Assembly: GCF_000716675.1 (NCBI RefSeq)
Contig: NZ_JNXT01000043.1
Location: 7,998 to 71,997 of the forward strand
Source of the DNA: Streptomyces alboflavus
GTDB lineage: Bacteria > Actinomycetota > Actinomycetes > Streptomycetales > Streptomycetaceae
Direction of reading: 5' to 3'
DNA: 64,000 nt
The notes beneath the pieces are model-generated. The model made no database searches and was not told where the DNA came from. It saw only the letters and a program-made list of their open reading frames with translations. This document shows positions 7,931 to 15,947 of the stretch, piece by piece. A program made the position numbers and the translations under genes. Within the stretch, counting starts at the first letter, position 1. The number at the start of each line of letters is the position of its first letter.

Positions 7931-8201
7931 GTGGTCCCCGCGCGTGCGGGGGTGGTCCCTACGACGACGCCCCGAAGCTGTCCTTCCCGGGGTGGTCCCC
8001 GCGCGTGCGGGGGTGGCCCCTCAACGATGGCCAGCGCTGCGAAGAGAGGCGTGTGGTCCCCGCGTGCGGGGATGGTCCGCCGATGAGCGTCCCGGCCCAG
8101 TGGAGCTGGTAGTGCTCCCCGCGTCTGCGGGGATGGCCTGAGTCGACACCCAGGTGCCAGCCCCGGCTTGGTGCTGTCCACGCGTACGCGGGGACCAGTG
8201 A
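7931..8201 (+). CRISPR. Short degenerate type I-E-like CRISPR array (5 repeats, 4 spacers)
   Basis: The repeats lie at 7931-7959, 7992-8020, 8053-8079, 8112-8140 and about 8173-8201. All begin near GTGGTCCCCGCG and have a TGCGGGG(A/G)TGG right half, the actinobacterial type I-E pattern. The four spacers (7960-7991, 8021-8052, 8080-8111, 8141-8172) are each exactly 32 bases, as type I-E requires. Repeats 1 and 2 differ at one position, repeat 3 has lost two bases, repeat 4 has several changes and repeat 5 is badly degraded. That gradient marks the right end as the old, trailer end. No cas gene is in the window. Confidence 0.85.
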
Positions 8202-8254
8202 AACATCCGGTTTGTGCTGCTTGCCCGTTGGGGCAGGTAGGGTCTGGGCGGGTT

Positions 8255-8279
8255 GGCCGCCGTGCAGGGCGGCCGTTTT
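8255..8279 (+). terminator. Rho-independent-like terminator after the CRISPR array
   Basis: A 7-bp perfect stem (GGCCGCC at 8255-8261, GGCGGCC at 8268-8274) is followed by GTTTT. A second small hairpin, GCCC-GTTG-GGGC, lies just upstream near 8223-8234. This is one of the few hairpins in the window with a T-run. It would end array transcripts before the next gene. Confidence 0.5.
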
Positions 8280-8318
8280 CGTGCTCGGTGGTCGGGCCGG
8301 GTGAGGGAGGGGAGTGCT

Positions 8319-9053
8319 GTGGTTCTGGGGGGTGCGAGGCGGCGGGGTCTGGTGGGCGCTGTCGTGGTGGTCGCCGTGCTGGGCGGCGTGGTCGGGTGCG
8401 ACGGTGAGGACAAGGAGGGCGGGAAGCGCGGTGCTCCCGGCGCCCGCGGCGGCCCCGCGCTCGACGCCGTCGACTCGCTCGTCGTCAAGGGGCGGGCCCC
8501 GAAGACCGGTTACGACCGGGCGCGGTTCGGGAGTCCCTGGGCCGACACCGACTCGAACGGGTGCGGGACCCGGGACGACATACTCAAGCGGGACCTGGAC
8601 GGGGTGAAGTTCCGGGGCGGTGACTGCACGGTGGTGTCGGGGAGGCTCGCACCGGACCCGTACACCGGCAAAGACGTGACGTTCACGCGCGGGCGCAGCC
8701 GTGTCGACATCGATCACGTCGTCGCCCTCTCCGACGCCTGGCAGAAGGGCGCGGGCAACTGGCGTCCGAGCAAGCGCATCGCCCTCGCCAACGACCCGTT
8801 GAACCTCCTCGCCGTCGACGCGGGCCCCAACCGGGGCAAGGGCGACGGCGATACGGCCACGTGGCTGCCCGCGAACAAGTCCTACCGCTGCGCGTACGTG
8901 GCCCGGCAGGTCGCCGTGAAGAAGAAGTACGGCCTGTGGGTGACCGCCGCCGAGCGGGACGCGATGCGGAAGGTGCTGGCGCGCTGCCCGCAGGAGGAGC
9001 TGCCGGGTGGCGGGAGTCCGACGGAGGCGCCGGGGCGGTTCCGGGCCCGGTGA
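8319..9053 (+). CDS. HNH-nuclease-like lipoprotein (DUF1524/GmrSD C-terminal family)
   Basis: This 244-residue protein has a lipoprotein signal (RRRGLVGAVVVVAVLGGVVGC, lipobox VVGC). It is followed by a domain with NGCGTRDDILKRDL, DIDHVVALSDAWQKGA and NDPLNLLAVDAGPNRGKGD, the conserved DHV...N...N pattern of the DUF1524 HNH family. It would be an extracytoplasmic, membrane-anchored nuclease, as in many actinobacteria. The GTG at 8319 has GGGAGGGGA before it. A GTG at 8301 is the alternative. The stop lies in the first unit of a 10-bp tandem repeat. Nuclease activity is inferred from the motif. Confidence 0.8.
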   Translation: MVLGGARRRGLVGAVVVVAVLGGVVGCDGEDKEGGKRGAPGARGGPALDAVDSLVVKGRAPKTGYDRARFGSPWADTDSNGCGTRDDILKRDLDGVKFRGGDCTVVSGRLAPDPYTGKDVTFTRGRSRVDIDHVVALSDAWQKGAGNWRPSKRIALANDPLNLLAVDAGPNRGKGDGDTATWLPANKSYRCAYVARQVAVKKKYGLWVTAAERDAMRKVLARCPQEELPGGGSPTEAPGRFRAR

Positions 9054-9090
9054 GGTGCGGTGAGGTGTGGTGAGGTGCGGTGAGGGTGGG
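9051..9090. repeat. 10-bp tandem repeat at a gene end (4 units)
   Basis: The four units are TGAGGTGCGG, TGAGGTGTGG, TGAGGTGCGG and TGAGGGTGGG. The stop codon of the HNH lipoprotein is the first three bases of unit 1. Confidence 0.8.
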
Positions 9091-9184
9091 GTGCGTGGGG
9101 CGGGTGCGGTGAAGTACGGGTTTGTCTTCGGGGCGGTGGGTTAATTCGGTTTCCGGGTCGCGCCCCGGCCGTTAGCGTGCGGGC

Positions 9185-9928
9185 ATGGACCTGAAGATCA
9201 CCTCGCTCGCCGAGCGCCCCGAACTCGCCGACGCGATGTGGGCCATGGACGACACCTGGGCCGAGTTCGTGCAGTACGACCCCGTCGCGTGGTCGCTGAT
9301 GACGCGGATCCCGGTGGAGTGGCCGGAGCACGTGCTTGTTGCCACCGACACCGCGGGGGAGGTCGTGGCGCGGGCGTTCAGCGTGCCGTTCGTGCTCGGG
9401 GCCGAGGGGCGCGGGGAGCTGCCCGGCGGCGGCTGGGACGCGGTCATGCTGTGGGCGTTCTCGGACCTCAAGCGGGGCCGGGAGCCCGACACCGTCAGCG
9501 CCATCGAGATCACGGTCGCCCCGGACGCGCAGGGGCACGGCGTCTCGGGGCAGGTGCTCGCGGCCCTGCGCGAGAACGCCCGCGGGCGCGGCTTCACCGA
9601 GGTCGTCGCGCCGGTGCGGCCCAACGCCAAGCACCTGGAGCCCGCGACGCCGATCGAGGAGTACGCGCGGCGCACCCGGCCGGACGGCCTGCCGCACGAC
9701 CCGTGGCTGCGCGTCCACGTCCGCGCGGGCGGCATCATCGAGAAGGTGGCCCCGGCGTCGATGACGGTGTCGGGCACGCTGGAGCGGTGGCGGGCGTGGA
9801 CGGGCCTGCCGCTCGACGAGGAGGGGCTCGTCGAGGTGCCGGGCGCCCTGGTGCCGGTGCACTGCGAGCCCGGGCGCGGGTACGCGGTGTACGTGGAGCC
9901 GAACGTGTGGGTGCGGCACGCCCTGTGA
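9185..9928 (+). CDS. GNAT-like N-acetyltransferase
   Basis: This is a 247-residue protein. The central part has the acetyl-CoA-binding strand-loop-helix of GNAT proteins: AIEITVAPDAQGHGVSGQVLAALRENARGRGF, followed by VVAPVRPNAK. It is longer than a minimal GNAT (about 150 residues), with N- and C-terminal extensions typical of a conserved Streptomyces subgroup. A TTAGCGT box at 9171-9177 lies 7 bases before the ATG, suggesting a leaderless message. The substrate is unknown. The stop codon falls in the first unit of another tandem repeat. Confidence 0.75.
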   Translation: MDLKITSLAERPELADAMWAMDDTWAEFVQYDPVAWSLMTRIPVEWPEHVLVATDTAGEVVARAFSVPFVLGAEGRGELPGGGWDAVMLWAFSDLKRGREPDTVSAIEITVAPDAQGHGVSGQVLAALRENARGRGFTEVVAPVRPNAKHLEPATPIEEYARRTRPDGLPHDPWLRVHVRAGGIIEKVAPASMTVSGTLERWRAWTGLPLDEEGLVEVPGALVPVHCEPGRGYAVYVEPNVWVRHAL

Positions 9929-9992
9929 GGCGCACGCTCTGTGAGGTGCACGCCCGGGGAGGCGCACGCCCCGGGGAGGCGCACGCCCTGGG
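9926..9992. repeat. 16-17-bp tandem repeat at a gene end (4 units)
   Basis: Units begin TGAGGCGCACGC (9926), TGAGGTGCACGCCC (9942), GAGGCGCACGCCCC (9959) and GAGGCGCACGCCCT (9976). The acetyltransferase stop codon opens unit 1, as in the 10-bp array after the previous gene. Confidence 0.8.
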
Positions 9993-10037
9993 GGCGCGGC
10001 GGGCGGCCCGCCGGTTCGCCGCCCCACCCCGTAGAGG

Positions 10038-10901
10038 TCAGTTCATCTTGTCCAGGTCGAGGACGTCGCCGCTCGGGGCCGTCGTGTCCACCGGCTTGTC
10101 GTAGTCGCCGAACGTCAGCGACTCGGACCGCTTCTCGGTGTTGTTGACGATCTTCAGCAGGTACGGCTTGCCCTCGGTCGCCACGTAGATCGTGTACTTG
10201 TCCTTGCCCTCGGTCTCGTGCAGCGCGAGGGCCGGGGTGCCGTCGACCGACGTCTGCTCGCCGCGCCGCGCGGCCGAGTTGACGTCCTTGAACTCGGCCA
10301 GGATGAGGTCGAGGTCGCAGAACGTGGCCATGCCCTTGGCGTCGGACGAGGTCGCGCTGGACTTCGACCAGCGGTCGGCCATCAGCTGCACGGCCGCGGC
10401 GGTCTCGTCCTCCGGCTGGTCCTTGGTCTCCGAGCGGATGAACTCCGCGTCGGGCCGCATGTACACGGTGCTGCGGTTCACGATCAGGTCGACCGAGCCC
10501 TGGTCCTTCATGCTCATCGAACCGGCGCACTCGCCGCGGGTGTTGAGCGCGATGTCCATGTCGATGGCGCCGCCCTCGTCGTCGGGCGCGCTGCCCTTGA
10601 GGGAGAGCGACTTCGCGGCGCTCGTCGCGGTCACGGACTTCTCGACGATGTCCGGCCCCGACATGCCGGGGAAGGGGCCCTTCGGCCCGCCGCCGGACTT
10701 CTCCCCGCCGTCCCCGTCGTCCTCGCTGCCTTTGCCGTCCTTGCCGTCCTTGCCCGACTGCGAGTCGGCGGACTCCTTCACGGCGTCCCAGGGCGAGGAG
10801 CCGTCCTTGTCGCCGCCGCAGGCCGTCAGCGTGACGGCCGCCGTCGCGGTGAGACAGAGTGCGGCGAGAGTGGCGCGACGAGCGCGCGAACGGTGCTGCA
10901 T
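10038..10901 (-). CDS. Lipoprotein, LppX/LprG-like fold suspected
   Basis: This 287-residue lipoprotein begins MQHRSRARRATLAALCLTATAAVTLTACGGDKDG, with lipobox LTAC. A charged, Gly/Asp/Lys-rich linker (residues 40-75) tethers a C-terminal beta-rich domain with repeated strands (VEKSVTATSAAKSLSLKG, VDLIVNRSTVYMRPDAEF, KYTIYVATEGKPYLLKI). The layout resembles the mycobacterial LppX/LprG lipid-binding lipoproteins, but that is a fold-level guess. It is divergent from the methylase-like gene, with a TTGACT promoter overlapping a dyad upstream. Confidence 0.7.
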   Translation of the reverse strand: MQHRSRARRATLAALCLTATAAVTLTACGGDKDGSSPWDAVKESADSQSGKDGKDGKGSEDDGDGGEKSGGGPKGPFPGMSGPDIVEKSVTATSAAKSLSLKGSAPDDEGGAIDMDIALNTRGECAGSMSMKDQGSVDLIVNRSTVYMRPDAEFIRSETKDQPEDETAAAVQLMADRWSKSSATSSDAKGMATFCDLDLILAEFKDVNSAARRGEQTSVDGTPALALHETEGKDKYTIYVATEGKPYLLKIVNNTEKRSESLTFGDYDKPVDTTAPSGDVLDLDKMN

Positions 10902-10951
10902 GAGAGGTCCCCCCAGGGATTCGTCCGGAGCACCTATGAGAGCAGGTGTCT

Positions 10952-10975
10952 GTGAACCGAGTCAACACGGTTCAC
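10952..10975 (-). promoter_or_regulatory. Promoter with overlapping inverted repeat, lipoprotein gene
   Basis: On the minus strand TTGACT (10960-10965) is a good -35, and a CATAGG-like -10 follows 18-20 bases on. It lies inside the perfect dyad GTGAACC-N10-GGTTCAC (10952-10975). A repressor at the dyad would block this promoter. Confidence 0.45.
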
Positions 10976-11103
10976 CGTGAAGATGTGGTTAACGCATGTG
11001 AAAGGGGTTCGTCCCGCCCGTCTGGGTAAGCTCGGTTCGCGCGCCGTCGGGGAGAAGGCGGCGTACGGGGAGCGAGCGAGACCGGACGACGAGGGGCGGG
11101 CCA

Positions 11104-13476
11104 GTGACGACCAGCGGGCCGACGCGGCAGGGGAACGGGGCGCCGCGCGCGCGGGGCGCGGCCGAGGGGGTGGGGGGCAGGGCGCGTACGACCGACGCGA
11201 CCGGCACCCCGGACGCGACCGGCACCCCGGACGGGGCAAGCACTCCGGACGGGACAAGCACCGCCGACCCCACCGCCGCCACCCCCGCCCCCACCGCAGC
11301 CGCCCCCACCGAAGTCACCGCCGCCGGCATCGCCCGCCTCGCCGGCGTCGGCCGCGCCGCCGTCAGCAACTGGCGCCGCCGCCACGCCGACTTCCCCAAG
11401 CCCGTGGGCGGCACCGACACCAGCCCGTCCTTCGCGCTCGGCGAGGTCGAGGACTGGCTGCGCGGCCAGGGCAAGCTCTCCGAAGTACCGCTGCGCGAAC
11501 GCGTCTGGCAGCAGCTCGCCGGACACCCGGCGGGCCCCGTCCCCGCCCTCCTGCACGCCGGCTGCGCCCTGCTCCTCGTGCACGACCGGCACCCCGACTG
11601 GCTGGCGGCGAGCGCCGTCTCGGACGAGCGGATGGCCCGGCTCCTCCCGGACCTCATCGAGGGCGTGCTGACCCCGCGCTTCGGCCCGCCGTCCGCCACG
11701 CGCGCCGTGCACGCCCCCGCGCCCCCCGAACTCCTGCCGTCCGCCCCCCTGCTGCGCTCCGTAGCCGAGCTCGCCGCCGAACTCGGCGCCCCCACCGCGT
11801 ACGAGTTCCTGCTCGGCCGCCACCTGGACGCCAACCCCCGCCAGTACACCCTCACCCCCGAGGGCCCCGCCGACCTGATGGCCGCGCTCGCGGGCACCGG
11901 CCGCGCCGGGCGTACCGTGCTCGACCCGGCCTGCGGCACCGGCGCCCTGCTGCGCGCCGCCGCCCCCGGCCCCGGGGACGGCGCCGACTGCCGCCTGTAC
12001 GGCCAGGACAGCGCCCCCGAACTCGCCGCCCTCACGGCGCTCCGGCTCGCCCTCGGCTCCGCCGCGACCGTGCGCACCGCCGCCACCGACACCCTGCGCG
12101 CCGACACGTTCACTGACCGCGCGGCCGACGTCGTGCTGTGCCACCCGCCGTTCAACGACCGCAACTGGGGCCACGACGAGCTGGCCTACGACCCGCGCTG
12201 GGAGTACGGCTTCCCGGCCCGCACCGAGTCCGAACTGGCCTGGGTGCAGCACGCGTTGGCGCGCCTGCGCGACGGCGGCGGCGCCGTGGTCCTGATGCCG
12301 CCGGCCGCCGCGTCCCGCCGCTCGGGCCGCCGCGTCCGCGCCGACCTGCTGCGCCGCGGCGCCCTGCGGGCCGTGATCGCGCTGCCCGCCGGCGCGGCGC
12401 CGCCGTACCACCTGCCGCTCCACGTCTGGGTCCTGCGCAGGCCCGGCACCGACGCGCCGAGCGCCCCCGAGGTGCTGCTCGTCGAGGCCGGGGGCGGCAC
12501 CGCGGCCGACGGCAGGCACACCGACGGGCGGGACCCGGGGGCCTGGCCGCCGGTGCGGGACGCCGTGCTCGGGGCGTTCCGCCGGTTCGAGCGCGAGGGC
12601 ACGCTCCCGGAGGAGCCGGGCTTCGCGCTGTCCGTGCCGGTGCTCGAACTCCTCGACGACGAGGTCGACCTGGCGCCCGCACGCCGCCTGCCGCCCCGGG
12701 CCGCGGAAGGCGGCGCCGATGAGCTGCGCGAGGTGCGGGCCCGGCTCGACGAGACCCTGCGCCTGACCGCGGGCCTCACCCCGCCGGAGGCCGCCCCCGG
12801 CACACCGGACACGGCCCGCTGGCCGCTCACCACCATCGGCGAACTCGCCCGCGCGGGCGCCCTGTCGATCCACCCGGGCCACTCGGCGACCGCAGGGCTC
12901 CCCGCCGACGTCCCCGTCCTCACCGAACACGACGTCCTCGCCGGAACGGCGCCGTCCGCCACCACGCCCTCCGCCACAGCCCCCGCCACCGTGGCCCCCC
13001 ACGCCACCGCACCCTCCGCCACCGCGCCCCCCGCCGTCGGCGCGGCCCCCCACGACCCCGCCGCCCAGGCCACCGACACCCCCGTCCGCACCGCACCCGG
13101 CGACGTCGTCGTGCCCGTGCTCGGCGGCACCGCCGCCGCCCGCGTCGTCGACGAGGCCACCGCGGGCGCCGTGCCGGGCCGCGGCCTGGTCCTGCTCCGC
13201 CCCGACCAGGATGCCCTCGACCCCTGGTTCCTCGCCGGGTTCCTGCGCGGCACCGCCAACAACCGCCAGGCCAGCAGCTATGCCTCCACCTCCGCCCGGC
13301 TCGACGTCCGCCGCCTGCAACTGCCCCGCCTCCCGCCCGCCCAACAGCGCGGCTACGGCGAGCGGTTCCGGGCCCTCGCCGCCTTCGAGGACGCGCTGCG
13401 CCTCGCGGGCCGCCTCGGTGAGCGACTGGTGCGCGGGATGCACGACGGCCTGACCGACGGCAGCGTGTCGCCGTGA
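11104..13476 (+). CDS. HTH - N6-adenine methylase-like - specificity-like fusion protein
   Basis: This is a 790-residue protein. After a low-complexity N-terminus, residues 75-130 form a HTH (TAAGIARLAGVGRAAVSNWRRRHADFPKP). A SAM-binding Rossmann fold follows (TVLDPACGTGALLRAA, motif I DPACGTG). The catalytic motif IV, normally NPPF/DPPY, reads CHPPFNDRNWG, so His replaces the Asn. The C-terminal 150 residues (DVVVPVLGGTAAARVV, RQASSYASTSARLDVRRLQLP) resemble a type I restriction specificity domain, behind an Ala/Thr/Pro linker. No HsdR nuclease is nearby. The gene is syntenic, from memory, with SCO3104. It may bind DNA and SAM without methylating. Start GTG 11104. Confidence 0.75.
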   Translation: MTTSGPTRQGNGAPRARGAAEGVGGRARTTDATGTPDATGTPDGASTPDGTSTADPTAATPAPTAAAPTEVTAAGIARLAGVGRAAVSNWRRRHADFPKPVGGTDTSPSFALGEVEDWLRGQGKLSEVPLRERVWQQLAGHPAGPVPALLHAGCALLLVHDRHPDWLAASAVSDERMARLLPDLIEGVLTPRFGPPSATRAVHAPAPPELLPSAPLLRSVAELAAELGAPTAYEFLLGRHLDANPRQYTLTPEGPADLMAALAGTGRAGRTVLDPACGTGALLRAAAPGPGDGADCRLYGQDSAPELAALTALRLALGSAATVRTAATDTLRADTFTDRAADVVLCHPPFNDRNWGHDELAYDPRWEYGFPARTESELAWVQHALARLRDGGGAVVLMPPAAASRRSGRRVRADLLRRGALRAVIALPAGAAPPYHLPLHVWVLRRPGTDAPSAPEVLLVEAGGGTAADGRHTDGRDPGAWPPVRDAVLGAFRRFEREGTLPEEPGFALSVPVLELLDDEVDLAPARRLPPRAAEGGADELREVRARLDETLRLTAGLTPPEAAPGTPDTARWPLTTIGELARAGALSIHPGHSATAGLPADVPVLTEHDVLAGTAPSATTPSATAPATVAPHATAPSATAPPAVGAAPHDPAAQATDTPVRTAPGDVVVPVLGGTAAARVVDEATAGAVPGRGLVLLRPDQDALDPWFLAGFLRGTANNRQASSYASTSARLDVRRLQLPRLPPAQQRGYGERFRALAAFEDALRLAGRLGERLVRGMHDGLTDGSVSP

Positions 13477-13547
13477 GTCCGACGGGGCCGCCGTGCCGCC
13501 AGAAGTGTGCCGCCATGGCGACATGACCAGTACGGCAACGGTTCGGT

Positions 13548-13583
13548 ACAACCCGGGACCGGTTGTCCGAGTCGGCCTATACG
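13548..13583 (+). promoter_or_regulatory. Dyad ACAACC-N7-GGTTGT and TATACG box
   Basis: A 6-bp inverted repeat (13548-13553 and 13561-13566) is followed at 13578-13583 by TATACG, a plausible -10, about 100 bases before the membrane-protein/kinase pair. The -35 is weak. It probably drives the 13683 and 14279 genes. Confidence 0.35.
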
Positions 13584-13682
13584 CTCGATTCTGCATTCGT
13601 TCGTTTGTCGGCCGTACGTCTCCGGGGCGCCCAGAGCTCCGCCCCAGGGCGCGTACGGCCGCGTCAGGTATCAGGAGCAGCC

Positions 13683-14276
13683 ATGCACGGCCACGGCTAC
13701 GGGCCGCAGCACCCTCCGGCCCCCTCCGGCGGACCGACGGTGGCGCTGCGCGTCATGTTCGTGGTGCTCGCCGTCGTGACCTGCGGCTTCCTCGCGGCGG
13801 CGCCGATCCTGCGGCTCGCGCTCGTGACCCGTCTGACGCGGGACTGGGCGGCGTTCGGTGCCGTCGTCACGCTCGACGTCGCGGCCATCGCCTTCGTCGC
13901 CAACGACCCGGGCGAGGAGATCACGACCTGGCGCGGCGAACTGGGCGTCGGCCTGCTCCTCGGCACCCTCGTGGCCGCCGTGACGTACTACCTGATCCTG
14001 GAGATCCGCCACTTCCGGCAGGCCGACGCGCAGGCCCGCCTGCTCTACCACCAGGCGCAGGCCATGGGCTACGCCACCGGCCCCCAGCAGGCCTACGGCT
14101 ACCCGCAGCAGACCGGCCCCGTCCCGCACCCCGGCCCGGGCCCCCTGCCGTCCCCGCCCGCCCACACCCCGACGCCACCGCCGCCCGCGCGCCCCGCGCC
14201 CGCCCGCATCCACCAGGTCCGCGCCGAGCTGGACGAGCTCAGTGACTATCTGCGCAAGCAGGAAGGCGGCAACTGA
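13683..14276 (+). CDS. Integral membrane protein, Pro/Gln-rich tail
   Basis: This 197-residue protein follows an AGGAG site. The N-terminal half has hydrophobic spans (VALRVMFVVLAVVTCGFLAAAPILRLAL, WAAFGAVVTLDVAAIAFVA and GVGLLLGTLVAAVTYYLILEI). The C-terminal tail is cytoplasmic and Pro/Gly/Gln-rich, ending in a helix RAELDELSDYLRKQEGG. It lies 2 bases before the kinase gene, so they form one unit. Function unknown. The tail could serve as a protein-interaction or phosphorylation segment, which is inference only. Confidence 0.8.
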   Translation: MHGHGYGPQHPPAPSGGPTVALRVMFVVLAVVTCGFLAAAPILRLALVTRLTRDWAAFGAVVTLDVAAIAFVANDPGEEITTWRGELGVGLLLGTLVAAVTYYLILEIRHFRQADAQARLLYHQAQAMGYATGPQQAYGYPQQTGPVPHPGPGPLPSPPAHTPTPPPPARPAPARIHQVRAELDELSDYLRKQEGGN

Positions 14277-14278
14277 CC

Positions 14279-15811
14279 GTGACAGGCGGGACGGACCACC
14301 GTCTGATCGCAGGGCGCTACGAACTCTCCACGCTCATCGGCCAGGGCGGCATGGGCCAGGTGTGGACGGCGTACGACCAGCGCCTGGACCGCCGGGTCGC
14401 GGTCAAGCTCCTGCGGCCCGACAAGGTCGCGGGCGCCGAGGCCGACGAGCTGCGCCGCCGCTTCCTGCGCGAGTGCCGCGTCACCGCCCAGGTCGACCAC
14501 CCCGGCCTGGTCACCGTGCACGACGCGGGCACCGAGGACGAGGACCTGTACCTGGTCATGCAGTACGTCGACGGCGCGGACCTCGGCGACCACCTCGCCG
14601 AGCACACCCCCTACCCCTGGCAGTGGGCCGTCGCGGTCGCCGCCCAACTGTGCGCCGTGCTCTCCGCGGTGCACGCCGTGCCGATCGTGCACCGCGACCT
14701 GAAGCCGCGGAACGTGATGGTCCGCCAGGACGGCACCCTCAGCATCCTCGACCTCGGCATCGCCTCGGTCATGGACACCGACACCACCCGCCTCACCCAC
14801 ACCGGCTCCCCGATCGGCAGCCCCTCGTACATGGCACCGGAGCAGGCCATGGGCGGCGCCGTCGGCCCCTACACCGACCTGTACGCCCTCGGCGTGCTCC
14901 TGCACGAACTCCTCAGCGGCGACGTGCCGTTCTCCGGCTCCACCGCCCTCGGCGTGCTGCACCGCCACCTGTACGAGCCGCCGCTGCCGGTGCGCAGGCT
15001 GCGCCCCGAGGTCCCCGAAGCCCTGGAGACCCTCGTCCTGCGGCTGCTCGCCAAGGACCCGCAGCACCGGCCCGCCAGCGCCCAGGACGTGTACGAGGAG
15101 CTGGCCCCGCTGCTCCCGGGCCGCTCCGTGCCGACCGGCCACCCCCTCGACCCGACCCGCCCGTTCCTGCGCCCGCACGCCCCCTGGCCCGACCGCGCCG
15201 CGACCCCCGCGCCCGCCCCGCAGACCGGTCCGCCGGGTCCCGCCCGCGGCCAGGACGTCGCCGCCGCCGTCGACGAGGTCAAGCGCCTCCTCGGCGAGGG
15301 CCGCATCACCCAGGCCGTCGACACCCTCGGCGCGATCCTGCCGGCCGCCGCCGCCCAGCACGGCGAGCACTCCCCGGTCGTGCGCACCCTGCGCAAGCAG
15401 TACGCGGCCACCCTCATGGACGACGGCCAGTACCGCCGCGCCCTGCCCGAGCTGCGCCGCCTCGCCGACCAGCGCGCCGCCGAGTCGGGACACGCCGACC
15501 CGCAGTCCCTCCAGTTCCGCTACGAGGCCGCCCAGTGCCTGGAGCAGCTCGGCGAACCGGCGGCGGCCCTCGCCGAGTACCGCACGCTGCTCCCCTATTA
15601 CGAGAACCAGTACGCCACCGACGACATCCGCCAGTCCCTGGAGATCCGCCGCCGCATCGGCCAGCTCCTGCTCGCCCTCGGCGACCGCTCCGCCGCGCAC
15701 GACACACTGGGCCGCCTCGTGCTCGACGCCGAGCGGGTGCACGGCATCGGACACCCGTTCCCGGCGGAGATCCGGCGGACCTTGCAGTGGCTGGGGCAGG
15801 TGCGGGGGTAG
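14279..15811 (+). CDS. Hanks-type Ser/Thr protein kinase with TPR-like C-terminus
   Basis: This 510-residue protein starts at GTG 14279. Residues 12-275 form the kinase domain: glycine loop LIGQGGMGQVW, ATP-anchoring lysine in VAVKLL, catalytic loop HRDLKPRN (His138), metal loop DLG (Asp158, replacing DFG as in some bacterial kinases), and PSYMAPEQ. After a Pro-rich linker, residues 325-510 are helical with TPR-like spacing (EVKRLLGEGRITQAVDTLGAIL, YRRALPELRRLADQ, LAEYRTLLPYYEN). No transmembrane segment is present, so it is cytosolic or tethered through the preceding membrane protein. All catalytic residues are present. Confidence 0.9.
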   Translation: MTGGTDHRLIAGRYELSTLIGQGGMGQVWTAYDQRLDRRVAVKLLRPDKVAGAEADELRRRFLRECRVTAQVDHPGLVTVHDAGTEDEDLYLVMQYVDGADLGDHLAEHTPYPWQWAVAVAAQLCAVLSAVHAVPIVHRDLKPRNVMVRQDGTLSILDLGIASVMDTDTTRLTHTGSPIGSPSYMAPEQAMGGAVGPYTDLYALGVLLHELLSGDVPFSGSTALGVLHRHLYEPPLPVRRLRPEVPEALETLVLRLLAKDPQHRPASAQDVYEELAPLLPGRSVPTGHPLDPTRPFLRPHAPWPDRAATPAPAPQTGPPGPARGQDVAAAVDEVKRLLGEGRITQAVDTLGAILPAAAAQHGEHSPVVRTLRKQYAATLMDDGQYRRALPELRRLADQRAAESGHADPQSLQFRYEAAQCLEQLGEPAAALAEYRTLLPYYENQYATDDIRQSLEIRRRIGQLLLALGDRSAAHDTLGRLVLDAERVHGIGHPFPAEIRRTLQWLGQVRG

Positions 15812-15947
15812 CGGCGCAGGCAGAGGAGTACCCCAACTCCTTGCGAATCGTTGGTCGAATGGGTGGCCGAGCCGACCACCACTGCCTACCATCGATCACC
15901 GCAAGACTTTGTGCAGCGAAGCACAATCTCTCCACCGGGAGGCCCAC

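Noticed and set aside
10972..13596. 874-codon minus-strand frame across the methylase-like gene
   Set aside because: Composition is Gly/Ala/Val/Arg repeats mirroring codon bias; the plus strand carries HTH and SAM motifs.
11104..15811. A Pgl/BREX-type defence island (methylase plus kinase)
   Set aside because: Only a methylase-like protein and a kinase are present; no PglZ phosphatase, BrxC/PglY ATPase or nuclease, the methylase motif is altered, and the genes appear to be core Streptomyces genes.
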